Part shown: piece after piece, positions 27,116 through 36,829 of the stretch
Layout: each line of letters opens with the position of its first letter
How positions within the stretch are numbered: position 1 is the stretch's first letter
Assembly: GCF_042666235.1 (NCBI RefSeq)
Contig: NZ_JBHTFQ010000003.1
Location: forward strand, 248,001-312,000
Source of the DNA: Halodurantibacterium daqingensis
Lineage (GTDB): Bacteria > Pseudomonadota > Alphaproteobacteria > Rhodobacterales > Rhodobacteraceae
Direction: 5' to 3'
Length of the DNA: 64,000 nt
Program-made: the position numbers and the translations under genes
Notes under the pieces: model-generated
The model's input: the letters and a program-made list of their open reading frames with translations, nothing else
Told to the model about the DNA's origin: nothing
Database searches by the model: none

Positions 27116-28053
27116 TCCTCTCGCGTGACATCCTGCCCGCGACGCGCGGCACGCTGACGCCTGGCCGCCCCATGGCCGAACTCACCTGGCTCCGGGTGGG
27201 CGGGCCCGCCGACTGGCTGTTCCAGCCTGCGGATGAGGCGGATCTGGCGGCCTTCCTTGCGGCACTTCCGGCGGATGTGCCGGTGTTTCCGCTGGGCGTG
27301 GGATCGAACCTGATCGTGCGCGACGGGGGTATTCGTGGTGTCGTGATCCGACTGGGACGTGGTTTCAACGAGATCTCGATCACCGGCAACCGCATCACGG
27401 CGGGGGCTGCGGCGCTGGATGCCCATGTCGCACGACGTGCGGCGACTGCCGGGCTGGACCTGACCTTCCTGCGCACCATTCCCGGTGCAATCGGCGGCGC
27501 GGTGCGGATGAATGCGGGGTGCTATGGCAGCTATGTCGCCGATCATCTCGTTTCGGTCCGGGTCATCACCCGGGCGGGCGAGGTGCGCGATCTGCCGGCC
27601 TCCGATCTGAACCTTGCCTATCGCCACAGCGACCTGCCCGAGGGCTGGGTGATCGTGGCGGCCGCGTTCGAGGCCGGAGAGGGCGAGCCCGCGGCGCTTG
27701 AGCGGAAAATGGCCGATCAGCTGGCGCGGCGCGATGCGAGCCAGCCGGTCCGTGACCGCAGCGCGGGTTCGACCTTCCGCAACCCTGTGGGCCATTCCTC
27801 GACCGGGATCGAGGGCGAAAACCATGCCTTGAAGGCCTGGAAGGTCATTGATGACGCAGGTTTGCGGGGTTTCACCCTGGGTGGCGCGCAGATGTCGGAA
27901 AAACATCCCAATTTCATGATCAACACCGGCACCGCCACAGCGGCCGATCTGGAGATGCTGGGCGAGGAAGTCCGAAAAAGGGTGTTCCAAAACGCCGGAA
28001 TTCAGTTAGAGTGGGAAATCAGGCGCATAGGCGAACCAGGCGCCGGGAGCTGA
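27112..28053 (+). CDS. murB: UDP-N-acetylenolpyruvoylglucosamine reductase
   Basis: FAD-dependent reduction giving UDP-MurNAc. 313 residues with WLRVGGPADWLFQP, GSNLIVRDGGIRGVVI, IPGAIGGAVRMNAGCYG, the catalytic serine region RSAGSTFRNP and SEKHPNFMIN. The ATG at 27112 overlaps the previous stop; earlier in-frame Met codons lie inside the preceding genes. Confidence 0.96.
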   Translation: MILSRDILPATRGTLTPGRPMAELTWLRVGGPADWLFQPADEADLAAFLAALPADVPVFPLGVGSNLIVRDGGIRGVVIRLGRGFNEISITGNRITAGAAALDAHVARRAATAGLDLTFLRTIPGAIGGAVRMNAGCYGSYVADHLVSVRVITRAGEVRDLPASDLNLAYRHSDLPEGWVIVAAAFEAGEGEPAALERKMADQLARRDASQPVRDRSAGSTFRNPVGHSSTGIEGENHALKAWKVIDDAGLRGFTLGGAQMSEKHPNFMINTGTATAADLEMLGEEVRKRVFQNAGIQLEWEIRRIGEPGAGS

Positions 28054-28104
28054 CCGAAGAAACAACAATACGGGCCGCAAAAGGCCCAGAGGCACGAGGG
28101 CGGT

Positions 28105-29019
28105 ATGTCGGGCAGGACAACCCCCAAGGTGGCGGTACTGATGGGTGGCCCCTCGGCCGAGCGCGAGGTGTCACTGTCGTCGGGGCGTGAATGCGCGGCC
28201 GCGCTGCGGGACGCAGGCTATATCGTGACAGAGCTGGACGCCGGTCCGGACCTGCCGGCGCGCCTGAAGGAAATTTCCCCCGATGTGGTCTTCAACGCGC
28301 TGCATGGCCGCTGGGGTGAAGACGGCTGCGTTCAGGGGCTGCTGGAATGGCTGCGCATCCCCTATACCCATTCGGGTGTTCTGGCCTCGGCGCTTGCCAT
28401 GGACAAGACGCGCAGCAAGGCGGCCTTCCGGGCTGCGGGCCTGCCGGTGGTCGAAAGTGTGCTGGCCAGTGCCGCAGAGGTGCGCCGCGGCCATGTGCTG
28501 GCGCCCCCCTATGTGGTCAAGCCCAACAACGAAGGTTCCTCGGTCGGCGTCTATCTCGTGCACGAGGCTGCGAACGGCCCTCCGCAACTCGGCGCGGAAA
28601 TGCCCGCCACGGTCATGGTCGAAAGCTATGCGCCCGGGCGCGAGTTGACCACGACCGTCATGGGTGACCGGGCGCTGATGGTGACGGATATCGTGACCAG
28701 CGGCTGGTATGACTATGACGCGAAATACAAGCCCGGCGGGTCCCATCACGTTGTGCCGGCGCAGATCCCGCCCGAGATCGAGGCCGCCTGTCTGGACTTT
28801 GCCCTGCGCGCCCACCGCGCCCTTGGGTGCCGCGGCCTCTCGCGGACCGATTTCCGCTGGGATGAGGCGCGCGGCCTGGAGGGGCTGATCCTGCTCGAGG
28901 TGAATACCCAGCCCGGCATGACGCCCACTTCGCTTTCGCCCGAACAGGCGCGCCATGCCGGGATATCCTTCCCGGACCTGTGCCGCTGGATCGTGGAGGA
29001 TGCATCATGCAACCGGTAG
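28105..29019 (+). CDS. ddl: D-alanine--D-alanine ligase
   Basis: ATP-grasp ligase of 304 residues making the D-Ala-D-Ala dipeptide. Motifs: VLMGGPSAEREVSLSSG, ALHGRWGEDGCVQGLLE, VKPNNEGSSVGV and LEVNTQPGMTPTSL. It starts 51 bases after murB and overlaps ftsQ by 13 bases. Confidence 0.96.
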   Translation: MSGRTTPKVAVLMGGPSAEREVSLSSGRECAAALRDAGYIVTELDAGPDLPARLKEISPDVVFNALHGRWGEDGCVQGLLEWLRIPYTHSGVLASALAMDKTRSKAAFRAAGLPVVESVLASAAEVRRGHVLAPPYVVKPNNEGSSVGVYLVHEAANGPPQLGAEMPATVMVESYAPGRELTTTVMGDRALMVTDIVTSGWYDYDAKYKPGGSHHVVPAQIPPEIEAACLDFALRAHRALGCRGLSRTDFRWDEARGLEGLILLEVNTQPGMTPTSLSPEQARHAGISFPDLCRWIVEDASCNR

Positions 29020-29876
29020 GCGGGCTGCGCCGCGATCCCGCGCCCAGCCGCTGGGCCTATCGCTGGAACCGGCTGTTGCTGACGCCGATGTTCCGCAAGT
29101 TGCTGCGCGTGGGGGTGCCCTCGTTCATCCTGGCGTTCATCGTGGGCCTTTATCTTGCAAGCGCCGAGCGCCGGGACGCCCTTGTCGCGCAATACGAGGC
29201 ATTGCGGCTTGCCATCCAGGAACGCCCCGAGTTCATGCTGACCGAACTTGCCGTGACGGGCGCCTCGGACCCGGTTGTGGAAGAGGTGCGCGCGACGCTT
29301 GGCCTTGCCTTCCCTGTCAGTTCCTGGGCGCTTGATCTTGAAGATTTGCGCCGCCGGATCGAGGCGCTGGATCCCGTTGCCCGGGCCGAATTGCGCATGC
29401 GCCCCAACGGCACGCTGGACATCCGGATCGCGGAACGCGTGCCGGTCATCGTCTGGCGCAATGCCGAAGGGCTGGCGCTGCTGGACGCCGAAGGCGTGCG
29501 TGCGGGCGTGCTGGATGAACGCGCTGCGCGGGCGGATCTGCCGCTGATCGCCGGCCTCGGTGCGGATGAGCATGTGGAAGAGGCCCTTGCACTTTTCGCC
29601 GCAGCGGCGCCGATCATGGAGCGGGTTCGCGGGCTTGTCAGGATGGGCGAACGCCGCTGGGATCTGGTTCTGGACCGCGATCAGCGGGTGTTGCTGCCCG
29701 AAACTGCCCCGGTCGCCGCGCTGGAGCGGGTGATCGTGCTGGATCAGGCGCGCGATCTTCTGTCGCGCGATGTGCTGGTGGTGGATCTGCGCAGCGCCCT
29801 GCGCCCGACGCTGCGGCTGGGGCCGGATGCAATGACCGAATTCCGCCGCGTGCGCGGATTGACGAATGGGGGATGA
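29007..29876 (+). CDS. ftsQ: Cell division protein FtsQ
   Basis: A bitopic membrane protein of 289 residues: cytoplasmic N-terminus with basic residues, one helix (about residues 32-50), a POTRA domain (FMLTELAVTGASDPVVEEVRA cut short here) and the FtsQ beta domain (RIAERVPVIVWRNAEGLALLD). It links early and late divisome proteins. The ATG at 29007 overlaps ddl by 13 bases; an upstream ATG at 28980 is less likely. Confidence 0.92.
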   Translation: MQPVGGLRRDPAPSRWAYRWNRLLLTPMFRKLLRVGVPSFILAFIVGLYLASAERRDALVAQYEALRLAIQERPEFMLTELAVTGASDPVVEEVRATLGLAFPVSSWALDLEDLRRRIEALDPVARAELRMRPNGTLDIRIAERVPVIVWRNAEGLALLDAEGVRAGVLDERAARADLPLIAGLGADEHVEEALALFAAAAPIMERVRGLVRMGERRWDLVLDRDQRVLLPETAPVAALERVIVLDQARDLLSRDVLVVDLRSALRPTLRLGPDAMTEFRRVRGLTNGG

Positions 29877-29877
29877 G

Positions 29878-31212
29878 ATGACCGATCTGTATCAGTCGCA
29901 ACGAGCCATGCGGAACATGCGCCGCGCCGCGATGCAGCGGGGTGTGATTGCGGTTCTTGATATCGGCACCTCCAAGATCGCCTGCCTGATCCTGCGGTTC
30001 GACGGGCCAGAACAGTTCCGTGAAGCCGACGGCGTGGGCTCCATGGCGGGACAATCCTCGTTCCGGGTGATCGGGGCGGCGACGACCCGGTCGCGCGGCG
30101 TGCGGTTCGGCGAAATCGACACGATGCAGGAAACCGAACGCGCGATCCGCACCGCTGTTCAGGCGGCGCAGAAGATGGCGCAGGTGCGCGTGGATCACGT
30201 TATCGCCACTTTCGCCGGGGCACGCCCGCGGTCTTATGGCTTGGCCGGCGAGATCGAACTGGCCGGTGCGCCGGTGTCGGAACAGGATGTGGCCAGCGTT
30301 CTGGCCGCCTGCGACGTGCCCGATTTCGGCCATGACCGCGACGTGCTGCACGCACAGCCGGTGAACTTTGCGCTGGATCACCGCAGCGGCCTTGGCGATC
30401 CGCGCGGGCAGATCGGCAATCGCCTTGCCTGCGACATGCATCTTCTCACCGTCGAGGCTGGTGCAGTGCAGAACATCCTTCACTGCATCAAGCGCTGCGA
30501 TCTTGAACTGGCCGGGCTTGCCTCGTCTGCCTATGTCTCGGGCGTCTCGTCGCTGGTCGAGGACGAGCAGGAGCTTGGCGCCGCCTGCATCGATCTGGGG
30601 GGTGGTGCGACGGGCCTGTCGATCTTCATGAAGAAACACATGATCTATGCCGACAGCGTGCGTCTGGGCGGCGATCATGTGACCAGCGACATCGCCAAGG
30701 GCCTCCAGGTACCCAACACCACGGCCGAGCGGATCAAGACCTTCTATGGCGGCGTGGTCGCCACCGGAATGGATGACCGCGAGATGATCGAGATCGGCGG
30801 CGACAGCGGCGACTGGGAAAAGGACCGCCGCACCGTCAGCCGCGCCGAACTGATCGGCATCATGCGCCCCCGGGTCGAGGAAATCCTGGAAGAGGTGCGC
30901 GCGCGGCTGGATGCGGCCGGGTTCGAGCATCTGCCGAGCCAGCAGATCGTGCTCACCGGGGGCGGCAGCCAGATCCCCGGGCTGGACGGGCTTGCCGCGC
31001 GCATTCTTGGTCAGCAGGTTCGGCTGGGGCGGCCGCTGCGCGTTCAGGGCCTGCCGCAGGCCGCGACGGGGGCAGCCTTTGCCAGTGCCGTCGGTCTTTG
31101 CCTCTTTGCGGCGCATCCGCAGGATGAATGGTGGGATTTCGACATCCCCTCGGACCGGCTTCCGGCCCGGTCGCTGAAACGGGCATTCAAGTGGTTCAAG
31201 GACAACTGGTAG
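29878..31212 (+). CDS. ftsA: Cell division protein FtsA
   Basis: Actin-like ATPase tethering FtsZ to the membrane. 444 residues with VIAVLDIGTSKIACLI (phosphate 1), IDLGGGATGLSIF (phosphate 2), VLTGGGSQIPGLD (adenosine) and a C-terminal amphipathic helix (SLKRAFKWFKDNW). The ATG at 29878 has GGGGGATGAG upstream and starts one base after the ftsQ stop. Confidence 0.95.
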   Translation: MTDLYQSQRAMRNMRRAAMQRGVIAVLDIGTSKIACLILRFDGPEQFREADGVGSMAGQSSFRVIGAATTRSRGVRFGEIDTMQETERAIRTAVQAAQKMAQVRVDHVIATFAGARPRSYGLAGEIELAGAPVSEQDVASVLAACDVPDFGHDRDVLHAQPVNFALDHRSGLGDPRGQIGNRLACDMHLLTVEAGAVQNILHCIKRCDLELAGLASSAYVSGVSSLVEDEQELGAACIDLGGGATGLSIFMKKHMIYADSVRLGGDHVTSDIAKGLQVPNTTAERIKTFYGGVVATGMDDREMIEIGGDSGDWEKDRRTVSRAELIGIMRPRVEEILEEVRARLDAAGFEHLPSQQIVLTGGGSQIPGLDGLAARILGQQVRLGRPLRVQGLPQAATGAAFASAVGLCLFAAHPQDEWWDFDIPSDRLPARSLKRAFKWFKDNW

Positions 31213-31288
31213 ACCGCAATATCGTGACGCTTCGGCAAAATACCGCCGGAAAATCTCGAAAACGTGCTAGATTTTGTGAGTAGGGACC

Positions 31289-31327
31289 GATTCACTGGTG
31301 ACCGTCGGCGCGGGGACCTGTAGAATC
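31289..31327 (+). promoter_or_regulatory. Two GANTC sites upstream of ftsZ
   Basis: GATTC at 31289-31293 and GAATC at 31323-31327 lie within 95 bases of the ftsZ start, and a third (GAATC, 31388-31392) is in its first codons. GANTC is the CcrM methylation target; in Caulobacter such sites regulate ftsZ. A regulatory role here is inference. Confidence 0.35.
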
Positions 31328-31379
31328 TCAGAAAACCGGAACAATTCGGCGCAGCCGATCATAAGCAGGCGGAAAAGCG

Positions 31380-32990
31380 ATGGCATTGAATCTCATGATG
31401 AGCGAGCGGGAAGAGCTCAAGCCGCGGATCACGGTGTTCGGGGTGGGCGGCGCCGGTGGCAACGCGGTGAACAACATGATCGAGCAGCAGCTCGAAGGGG
31501 TCGAGTTCGTCGTCGCCAATACCGATGCGCAGGCGCTGCAGCAGTCGAACGCACCCGCCCGCATCCAGATGGGCGTCAAGGTGACGGAAGGTCTTGGTGC
31601 CGGCGCCCGTCCCGCAGTGGGTGCCGCGGCAGCCGAGGAAACGATCGAGGAAATCGTCGATCACCTGGCCGGCGCACATATGTGCTTCATCACCGCCGGC
31701 ATGGGCGGCGGCACCGGCACCGGCGCGGCGCCGATCATCGCCCAGGCCGCGCGCGAGCTTGGGGTGCTGACGGTCGGCGTGGTGACCAAGCCGTTCCAGT
31801 TCGAAGGCACCAAGCGGATGCGGCAGGCCGAGGAAGGTGTCGAGGCGCTTCAGAAAGTCGTCGATACGCTGATCATCATTCCGAACCAGAACCTGTTCCG
31901 GCTCGCCAATGAAAAGACCACCTTCACCGAAGCCTTCGCGATGGCCGATGATGTGCTCTATCAGGGTGTCAAGGGCGTGACGGATCTGATGGTGCGCCCC
32001 GGCCTCATCAACCTCGACTTCGCCGATGTGCGCGCCGTGATGGACGAGATGGGCAAGGCCATGATGGGCACCGGCGAGGCGACGGGCGAAAACCGCGCCA
32101 TTCAGGCCGCCGAGAAAGCCATCGCCAACCCGCTGCTGGATGAAATCAGCCTGCGCGGCGCCAAGGGCGTGCTTATCAACATCACCGGCGGTTATGACCT
32201 GACGCTGTTCGAACTGGACGAGGCCGCGAACCGGATCCGCGAAGAGGTTGATCCCGACGCCAATATCATCGTCGGTTCGACGCTTGATACCGCGATGGAA
32301 GGCATGATGCGCGTGTCGGTCGTTGCGACCGGGATCGACGCGGCGCCTGCCACGGCTGAAGTGCCGGTGCCGCGCCGCCGCCTGGCCGAGCCGCTTCAGC
32401 CGGCCCAGCCCGAACCCGCCGCAGCGCCGCAGCGCCCCGCACAGCAGGCCCCGGCGCCGCAATATGCGCCTGCCGCCCAGCGGGCCGAGCCGCAGCACAA
32501 CCTGTTCGATCATGCGCCCGAAGATGACGAGCCGCTGTTTGAAAGCAACGCGCAGGATGATCTGCCGCCGCCCGTCTATCGTCCGCAGCCGCAACAGCAA
32601 CCCGTGCGCCAGCAACAGGCACCGCGCGGGGGCTATGGCTCGGAGCAGGATGCGGCCGCCTTTGTCGCCCCCCGTCCCGCGCCGCGTCAGCAAGGCGCCG
32701 GCACCCCGACGCCCGAGGCGATGGCCCGCCTTCAGGCGGCAGTGAACAAGGTTCCGTCGCGTCAGGCACAGCCGGCAGCCGCGCCGCGGGCCGAGGAAAA
32801 GCCCCGCTTCGGGATCAACTCGCTCATCAACCGGATGACGGGCCATTCCGCCGAAGAAAAGCCCCGCCACGCGCCGCAGCCGAACCTGCGTCAGCAGCCG
32901 CAGGGCAACCAATACGAGGAAGAGCAGGCGAACGATCCCGAACAGGAGCGTATCGAGATCCCGGCCTTCCTGCGTCGGCAAGCGAACTGA
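31380..32990 (+). CDS. ftsZ: Cell division protein FtsZ
   Basis: Tubulin-like GTPase forming the Z-ring. The 536-residue protein has the GTP motif GMGGGTGTGAAP, VFGVGGAGGNAVNNMI and the T7 region (NLDFADVRAVM). After the core (about residue 320) comes a long Pro/Gln/Ala-rich linker of about 190 residues, typical of alphaproteobacteria, and the conserved C-terminal peptide EIPAFLRRQAN. A terminator follows 35 bases after the stop. Confidence 0.97.
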   Translation: MALNLMMSEREELKPRITVFGVGGAGGNAVNNMIEQQLEGVEFVVANTDAQALQQSNAPARIQMGVKVTEGLGAGARPAVGAAAAEETIEEIVDHLAGAHMCFITAGMGGGTGTGAAPIIAQAARELGVLTVGVVTKPFQFEGTKRMRQAEEGVEALQKVVDTLIIIPNQNLFRLANEKTTFTEAFAMADDVLYQGVKGVTDLMVRPGLINLDFADVRAVMDEMGKAMMGTGEATGENRAIQAAEKAIANPLLDEISLRGAKGVLINITGGYDLTLFELDEAANRIREEVDPDANIIVGSTLDTAMEGMMRVSVVATGIDAAPATAEVPVPRRRLAEPLQPAQPEPAAAPQRPAQQAPAPQYAPAAQRAEPQHNLFDHAPEDDEPLFESNAQDDLPPPVYRPQPQQQPVRQQQAPRGGYGSEQDAAAFVAPRPAPRQQGAGTPTPEAMARLQAAVNKVPSRQAQPAAAPRAEEKPRFGINSLINRMTGHSAEEKPRHAPQPNLRQQPQGNQYEEEQANDPEQERIEIPAFLRRQAN

Positions 32991-33025
32991 CCGGTTCAGT
33001 TCTTGTGAGCTCACCCAAACGAGAG

Positions 33026-33049
33026 GCCGGCGTAAGCCGGCCTTTTTCT
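33026..33049 (+). terminator. Rho-independent terminator after ftsZ
   Basis: Stem GGCCGGC (33026-33032), loop GTAA, stem GCCGGCC (33037-33043), then five Ts. It separates the division genes from lpxC, which must have its own promoter. Confidence 0.9.
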
Positions 33050-33222
33050 TTCGCATTTCCAGAAACTTGATCCGGCTGACGGCGGCTGGTTTCAACTGCT
33101 GCCTGCGGTTGTGCCGACTATGTTTCATCCCGTTGCAAAGATTGAGTTGTAGAGAATGGGGGCAGCCTTTACCTCGGGCTTGCAGCGACGGATCGCCGTT
33201 GCGCAACCGAGATGAGGCTCCC

Positions 33223-34143
33223 GTGCAGACCACGATCAACCAAACCGTTTCGTTCACCGGCGTCGGCCTTCACTCCGGCGCGGCGGTGCGGATGACGGTG
33301 CATCCGGCCCCGGCGGATTATGGTATCCAGTTCCGGCGGACCGATGGCATGGCCGGGGACCGCACGATTCCGGCGCGTTGGGACAGGGTGGTGCCATCGC
33401 GCCTGTGCACACTGATCGCCAATGCCGACGGAGATACGGTTTCGACGATCGAGCATATCATGGCGGCGCTGGTGGGCTGTGGCATTCACAACGCACTGAT
33501 CGAGATCGACGGGCCGGAAGTGCCGATCCTGGACGGCAGCGCCGCACCGTTCGTGGCCAAGTTGGTCCCCGCAGGGGTGCGCCGACTGGACCGCCCCGTG
33601 CGGGCGCTGCGCATCCTCATGCCGGTCGAGGTGTCGGAGGGTTCTGCCTTCGCCCGGCTTGAACCGGCCGAGTCGCTGGAAATCAAGTTTCACATCGACT
33701 TTGCCGATGCTGCGATCGGACGCCAGGACAAGGCTCTGGACATGGCGAACGGCGCCTTCGTGCGCGAGCTTGCCAACAGCCGCACCTTCTGCCGCAAGTC
33801 GGACGTCGATGCGATGCGCGCAAACGGGCTTGCCCTTGGCGGGACGCTCGACAATGCCGTGGTGGTCGATGGTGACCGCGTGGTCAGCCCGGGGGGCTTG
33901 CGTTTTGCAGACGAGCCGGTCCGTCACAAGATGCTGGATGCGCTTGGCGATCTTGGCCTGGCGGGCGGGCCGATCCTGGGCCGCTATATCGGGCACCGTG
34001 CGGGCCATGCCATGACCAACGCTCTGCTGCGCGCCGTCTTTGCCAATCCGCGCAGCCATGTCTGGGTGGATTGCTCGGCGCTGTGCGGTCGCAAATTGCC
34101 GGGTGCCGGCGTGACCACGGCGGACCTTCCGGCGCTGGTCTGA
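33223..34143 (+). CDS. lpxC: UDP-3-O-acyl-N-acetylglucosamine deacetylase
   Basis: Zinc-dependent, committed step of lipid A synthesis. 306 residues with SFTGVGLHSG at the N-terminus, the zinc region STIEHIMAALVGCGIHNA, EVPILDGSAAPF and the second zinc/catalytic region RHKMLDALGDLGLAG...GHRAGHAMTN. The GTG at 33223 preceded by GATGAGG gives the family N-terminus; the open frame extends further upstream without homology. Confidence 0.95.
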   Translation: MQTTINQTVSFTGVGLHSGAAVRMTVHPAPADYGIQFRRTDGMAGDRTIPARWDRVVPSRLCTLIANADGDTVSTIEHIMAALVGCGIHNALIEIDGPEVPILDGSAAPFVAKLVPAGVRRLDRPVRALRILMPVEVSEGSAFARLEPAESLEIKFHIDFADAAIGRQDKALDMANGAFVRELANSRTFCRKSDVDAMRANGLALGGTLDNAVVVDGDRVVSPGGLRFADEPVRHKMLDALGDLGLAGGPILGRYIGHRAGHAMTNALLRAVFANPRSHVWVDCSALCGRKLPGAGVTTADLPALV

Positions 34144-34251
34144 ACGGGCATTTTCCTGCCAAAGGCGTTTTGCGCACCGGATTTTTCTGTGCTAGGACGA
34201 AGCCAACTGGCGCCGCTGCTGCCGGCGCGAAACGGATGGGGTAGGCGGATC

Positions 34252-35091
34252 ATGGCATTCGGCAGGTTTTTGGTGCGCGGCGCCGGGGGGGTTCTGCTGG
34301 CGGTGACCCTCGCGGCCTGCGGCAGTTCGAATCGCGATGTCCCACTGGATAACTTCAGCGCCGAGGAAATATTCCGGCGCGGCGAATACGAGTTGGAGAC
34401 AAGCCGGCGGGCGGGCACCGCCGTCAGCTATTTCTCGGAAGTGGAGCGTCTCTATCCCTATTCCGATTGGGCGCGCCGGGCGCTCATCATGCAGGCCTAT
34501 GCCCACCACCGCGACCGCGAATATGAAGAAGCGCGCGCGGCGGCACAGCGCTTCCTCGATTTTTATCCGGCGGACGAGGATGCGCCCTATGCGCAGTATC
34601 TGCTGGCGCTGTCCTATTACGACCAGATTGACGCGATCGGGCGCGATCAGGGGCTTACCTTCCAGGCGCTTCAGGCGTTGCGCGCGGTGATCGAGCGGTA
34701 TCCGGACAGCGAATATGCGCGGTCCGCGGTTCTCAAGTTTGATCTGGCCTTCGATCACCTGGCGGCGAAGGAGATGGAAATCGGCCGGTATTACCTGCGG
34801 CGCGGGCATTATGCAGCGGCGATCAACCGCTTCCGCGTGGTGGTCGAGGACTTCCAGACCACGACCCATACCGCCGAGGCGCTGCACCGGCTGGTCGAGG
34901 CCAATCTCGCCCTTGGCCTGACGGACGAGGCGCAGACCGCCGCCGCAATTCTGGGCTACAACTTCCAGTCCAGCCCGTTCTATGAAGACAGCTTCCGCCT
35001 GCTGAACGGCCGCGGTCTTGCGCCCGAGGCACGTGGTGACGGCTGGCTGTCGCAGGTCTATCGTCAGACGGTGCGCGGCGACTGGCTGTGA
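34252..35091 (+). CDS. bamD: Outer membrane protein assembly factor BamD
   Basis: Outer-membrane lipoprotein of the BAM complex. 279 residues with a lipobox (TLAAC, Cys near residue 23), then TPR repeats (SAEEIFRRGEYELET, RAGTAVSYFSEVERLYPYS, FLDFYPADEDAPYAQYLLA). The ATG at 34252 gives a proper lipoprotein signal. recN follows after 12 bases. Confidence 0.94.
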   Translation: MAFGRFLVRGAGGVLLAVTLAACGSSNRDVPLDNFSAEEIFRRGEYELETSRRAGTAVSYFSEVERLYPYSDWARRALIMQAYAHHRDREYEEARAAAQRFLDFYPADEDAPYAQYLLALSYYDQIDAIGRDQGLTFQALQALRAVIERYPDSEYARSAVLKFDLAFDHLAAKEMEIGRYYLRRGHYAAAINRFRVVVEDFQTTTHTAEALHRLVEANLALGLTDEAQTAAAILGYNFQSSPFYEDSFRLLNGRGLAPEARGDGWLSQVYRQTVRGDWL

Positions 35092-35103
35092 GGCGGGCCG
35101 CCC

Positions 35104-36750
35104 ATGCTGCGCGGGCTTGAAATACGCGACATGCTGATCATCGACCGGCTGGAGCTTGCCTTCCAGCCGGGCCTGAACGTGCTGACCGGGGAAACCGGTG
35201 CGGGAAAATCCATCCTTCTTGATGCGCTTGGCTTCGTGCTGGGGTGGCGTGGCCGGGCCGAACTGGTGCGCGCCGGGGCAGAACAGGGTGAAGTGGTGGC
35301 CTGGTTCGACCTTGGGCCCGACCACCCCGCGCGCAGGATCCTGCGCGAAGCCGGCCTTCCTGAAGGCGAGGAACTGATCCTGCGGCGCGTCAATTCGGTT
35401 GATGGGCGCAAGACGGCCTGGGTCAATGACCGGCGCACCACGGGCGAGGTGCTGCGCGCGCTTTCGGATGTTCTGGTCGAGCTGCATGGCCAGCATGACG
35501 ACCGCGGCCTTCTCAACCCGCGGGGCCACCGGCAGATGCTGGATGCCTTCGGCGGGCTGGACACCGGCCCGGTGCGTCAGGCCTGGGGGAGACTGGGCGC
35601 AGCCCGGAACGCCCTCGCCGAAGCCGAGGCGACGCTCGCGGCCGTGCGCGAGGAGGAGGAATTCCTGCGCCATGCCGTGGCCGAGCTTGATCGGCTTGAT
35701 CCGCAGCCCGGCGAGGAGGCAAGCCTTGATGCCCGACGCCGGGCCATGCAGGGCGCGGAAAAGATCCGATCCGATATCGCAAGGGCCCATGCGGCGCTTG
35801 GTCTCGAGGGGGCCGAGGGCATTCTGGGCGATGCGATGCGTTGGCTCGAAGGGGCAGCAGAGCGCGCCGGTGGGGCGCTGGAAGCGCCGCTTGCCGCTCT
35901 GAACCGCGCCTTCATCGAACTGGGCGAGGCTCAGCAGGGCGTGGAAGACTGCCTCGAGGCGCTGGATTTCAACCCGGGCGAGCTTGAGCTGGTGGAAGAA
36001 CGGCTGTTCGCCATTCGGGCGCTGGCGCGCAAGCATGGTGTTCTGCCCGACGACCTGGACGGTTTTGCGGCTGATCTGCGCCGTCGCCTGGCGGCTGTGG
36101 ACGGCGGCGAACAACAGGTTGCGACACTGCGCGCGGCAGCGGCCGAGGCCCACGCGGCTTATGAGTCTGCGGCAGATCTGCTGAGTGCAGCGCGCCATGC
36201 GGAAGCCCGACGCCTTGATGTTGCGATGGCTGCGGAACTGGCACCGCTGCGGATGGAGCGGGCGGTATTCCGCACAGAGATTGCGGCGGCGGAACCCGGC
36301 CCCGAGGGCATCGATGCCGTGGCCTTCACGGTGGCGACCAATCCCGGCGCGCCGGCCGGGCCGCTCAACAAGATCGCTTCGGGGGGCGAGTTGTCGCGCT
36401 TCCTCTTGGCGCTGAAGGTCTGCCTGACTCGCGGCAGCGATGGGCTGACCATGATCTTCGACGAGATCGACCGTGGCGTCGGCGGGGCGACCGCTGATGC
36501 CGTAGGGCGGCGGCTTCGCGCGCTGGCCGAGGATGCGCAGGTGCTGGTCGTGACCCATTCGCCGCAGGTCGCCGCGCTGGGGGCGCATCACTGGCGGGTG
36601 GAGAAGCGGGTTGCGGCGGGGATGACCACCTCGACAGTGGTGCCGCTTGGCCCCGAGGCGCGGGTGGATGAAATCGCCCGGATGGTTGCGGGCGATACCG
36701 TTACAGAGGCGGCACGCGAAGCCGCGCGGGCGCTGATCGCGGCCACCTGA
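35104..36750 (+). CDS. recN: DNA repair protein RecN
   Basis: SMC-like ATPase involved in double-strand break repair. 548 residues: Walker A in GETGAGKSILLDALGF, ABC signature KIASGGELSRFLLALK, Walker B TMIFDEIDRGVGG, D-loop and switch histidine VLVVTHSPQVAA, with coiled-coil arms between. It sits directly after bamD, a common arrangement in the order. Confidence 0.95.
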   Translation: MLRGLEIRDMLIIDRLELAFQPGLNVLTGETGAGKSILLDALGFVLGWRGRAELVRAGAEQGEVVAWFDLGPDHPARRILREAGLPEGEELILRRVNSVDGRKTAWVNDRRTTGEVLRALSDVLVELHGQHDDRGLLNPRGHRQMLDAFGGLDTGPVRQAWGRLGAARNALAEAEATLAAVREEEEFLRHAVAELDRLDPQPGEEASLDARRRAMQGAEKIRSDIARAHAALGLEGAEGILGDAMRWLEGAAERAGGALEAPLAALNRAFIELGEAQQGVEDCLEALDFNPGELELVEERLFAIRALARKHGVLPDDLDGFAADLRRRLAAVDGGEQQVATLRAAAAEAHAAYESAADLLSAARHAEARRLDVAMAAELAPLRMERAVFRTEIAAAEPGPEGIDAVAFTVATNPGAPAGPLNKIASGGELSRFLLALKVCLTRGSDGLTMIFDEIDRGVGGATADAVGRRLRALAEDAQVLVVTHSPQVAALGAHHWRVEKRVAAGMTTSTVVPLGPEARVDEIARMVAGDTVTEAAREAARALIAAT

Positions 36751-36812
36751 GTGCTTTCGAAGCCTGGGCAGCGGCGGCCGGATCGGACGGAAGGGGTGCC
36801 CGATGTGCAGCC

Positions 36813-36829
36813 GGGGCCGTCAAGGCCCC
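36813..36829. terminator. Hairpin between convergent recN and SnoaL-like gene
   Basis: GGGGCC / GGCCCC stem with a 5-base loop in a 205-bp convergent gap. No T-run follows on either strand, so termination is tentative. Nothing else was recognised in the gap. Confidence 0.3.

Noticed and set aside
32340..32790. Pro/Gln-rich repetitive stretch in ftsZ suspected as an insertion
   Set aside because: A long disordered linker before the C-terminal peptide is usual for alphaproteobacterial FtsZ.
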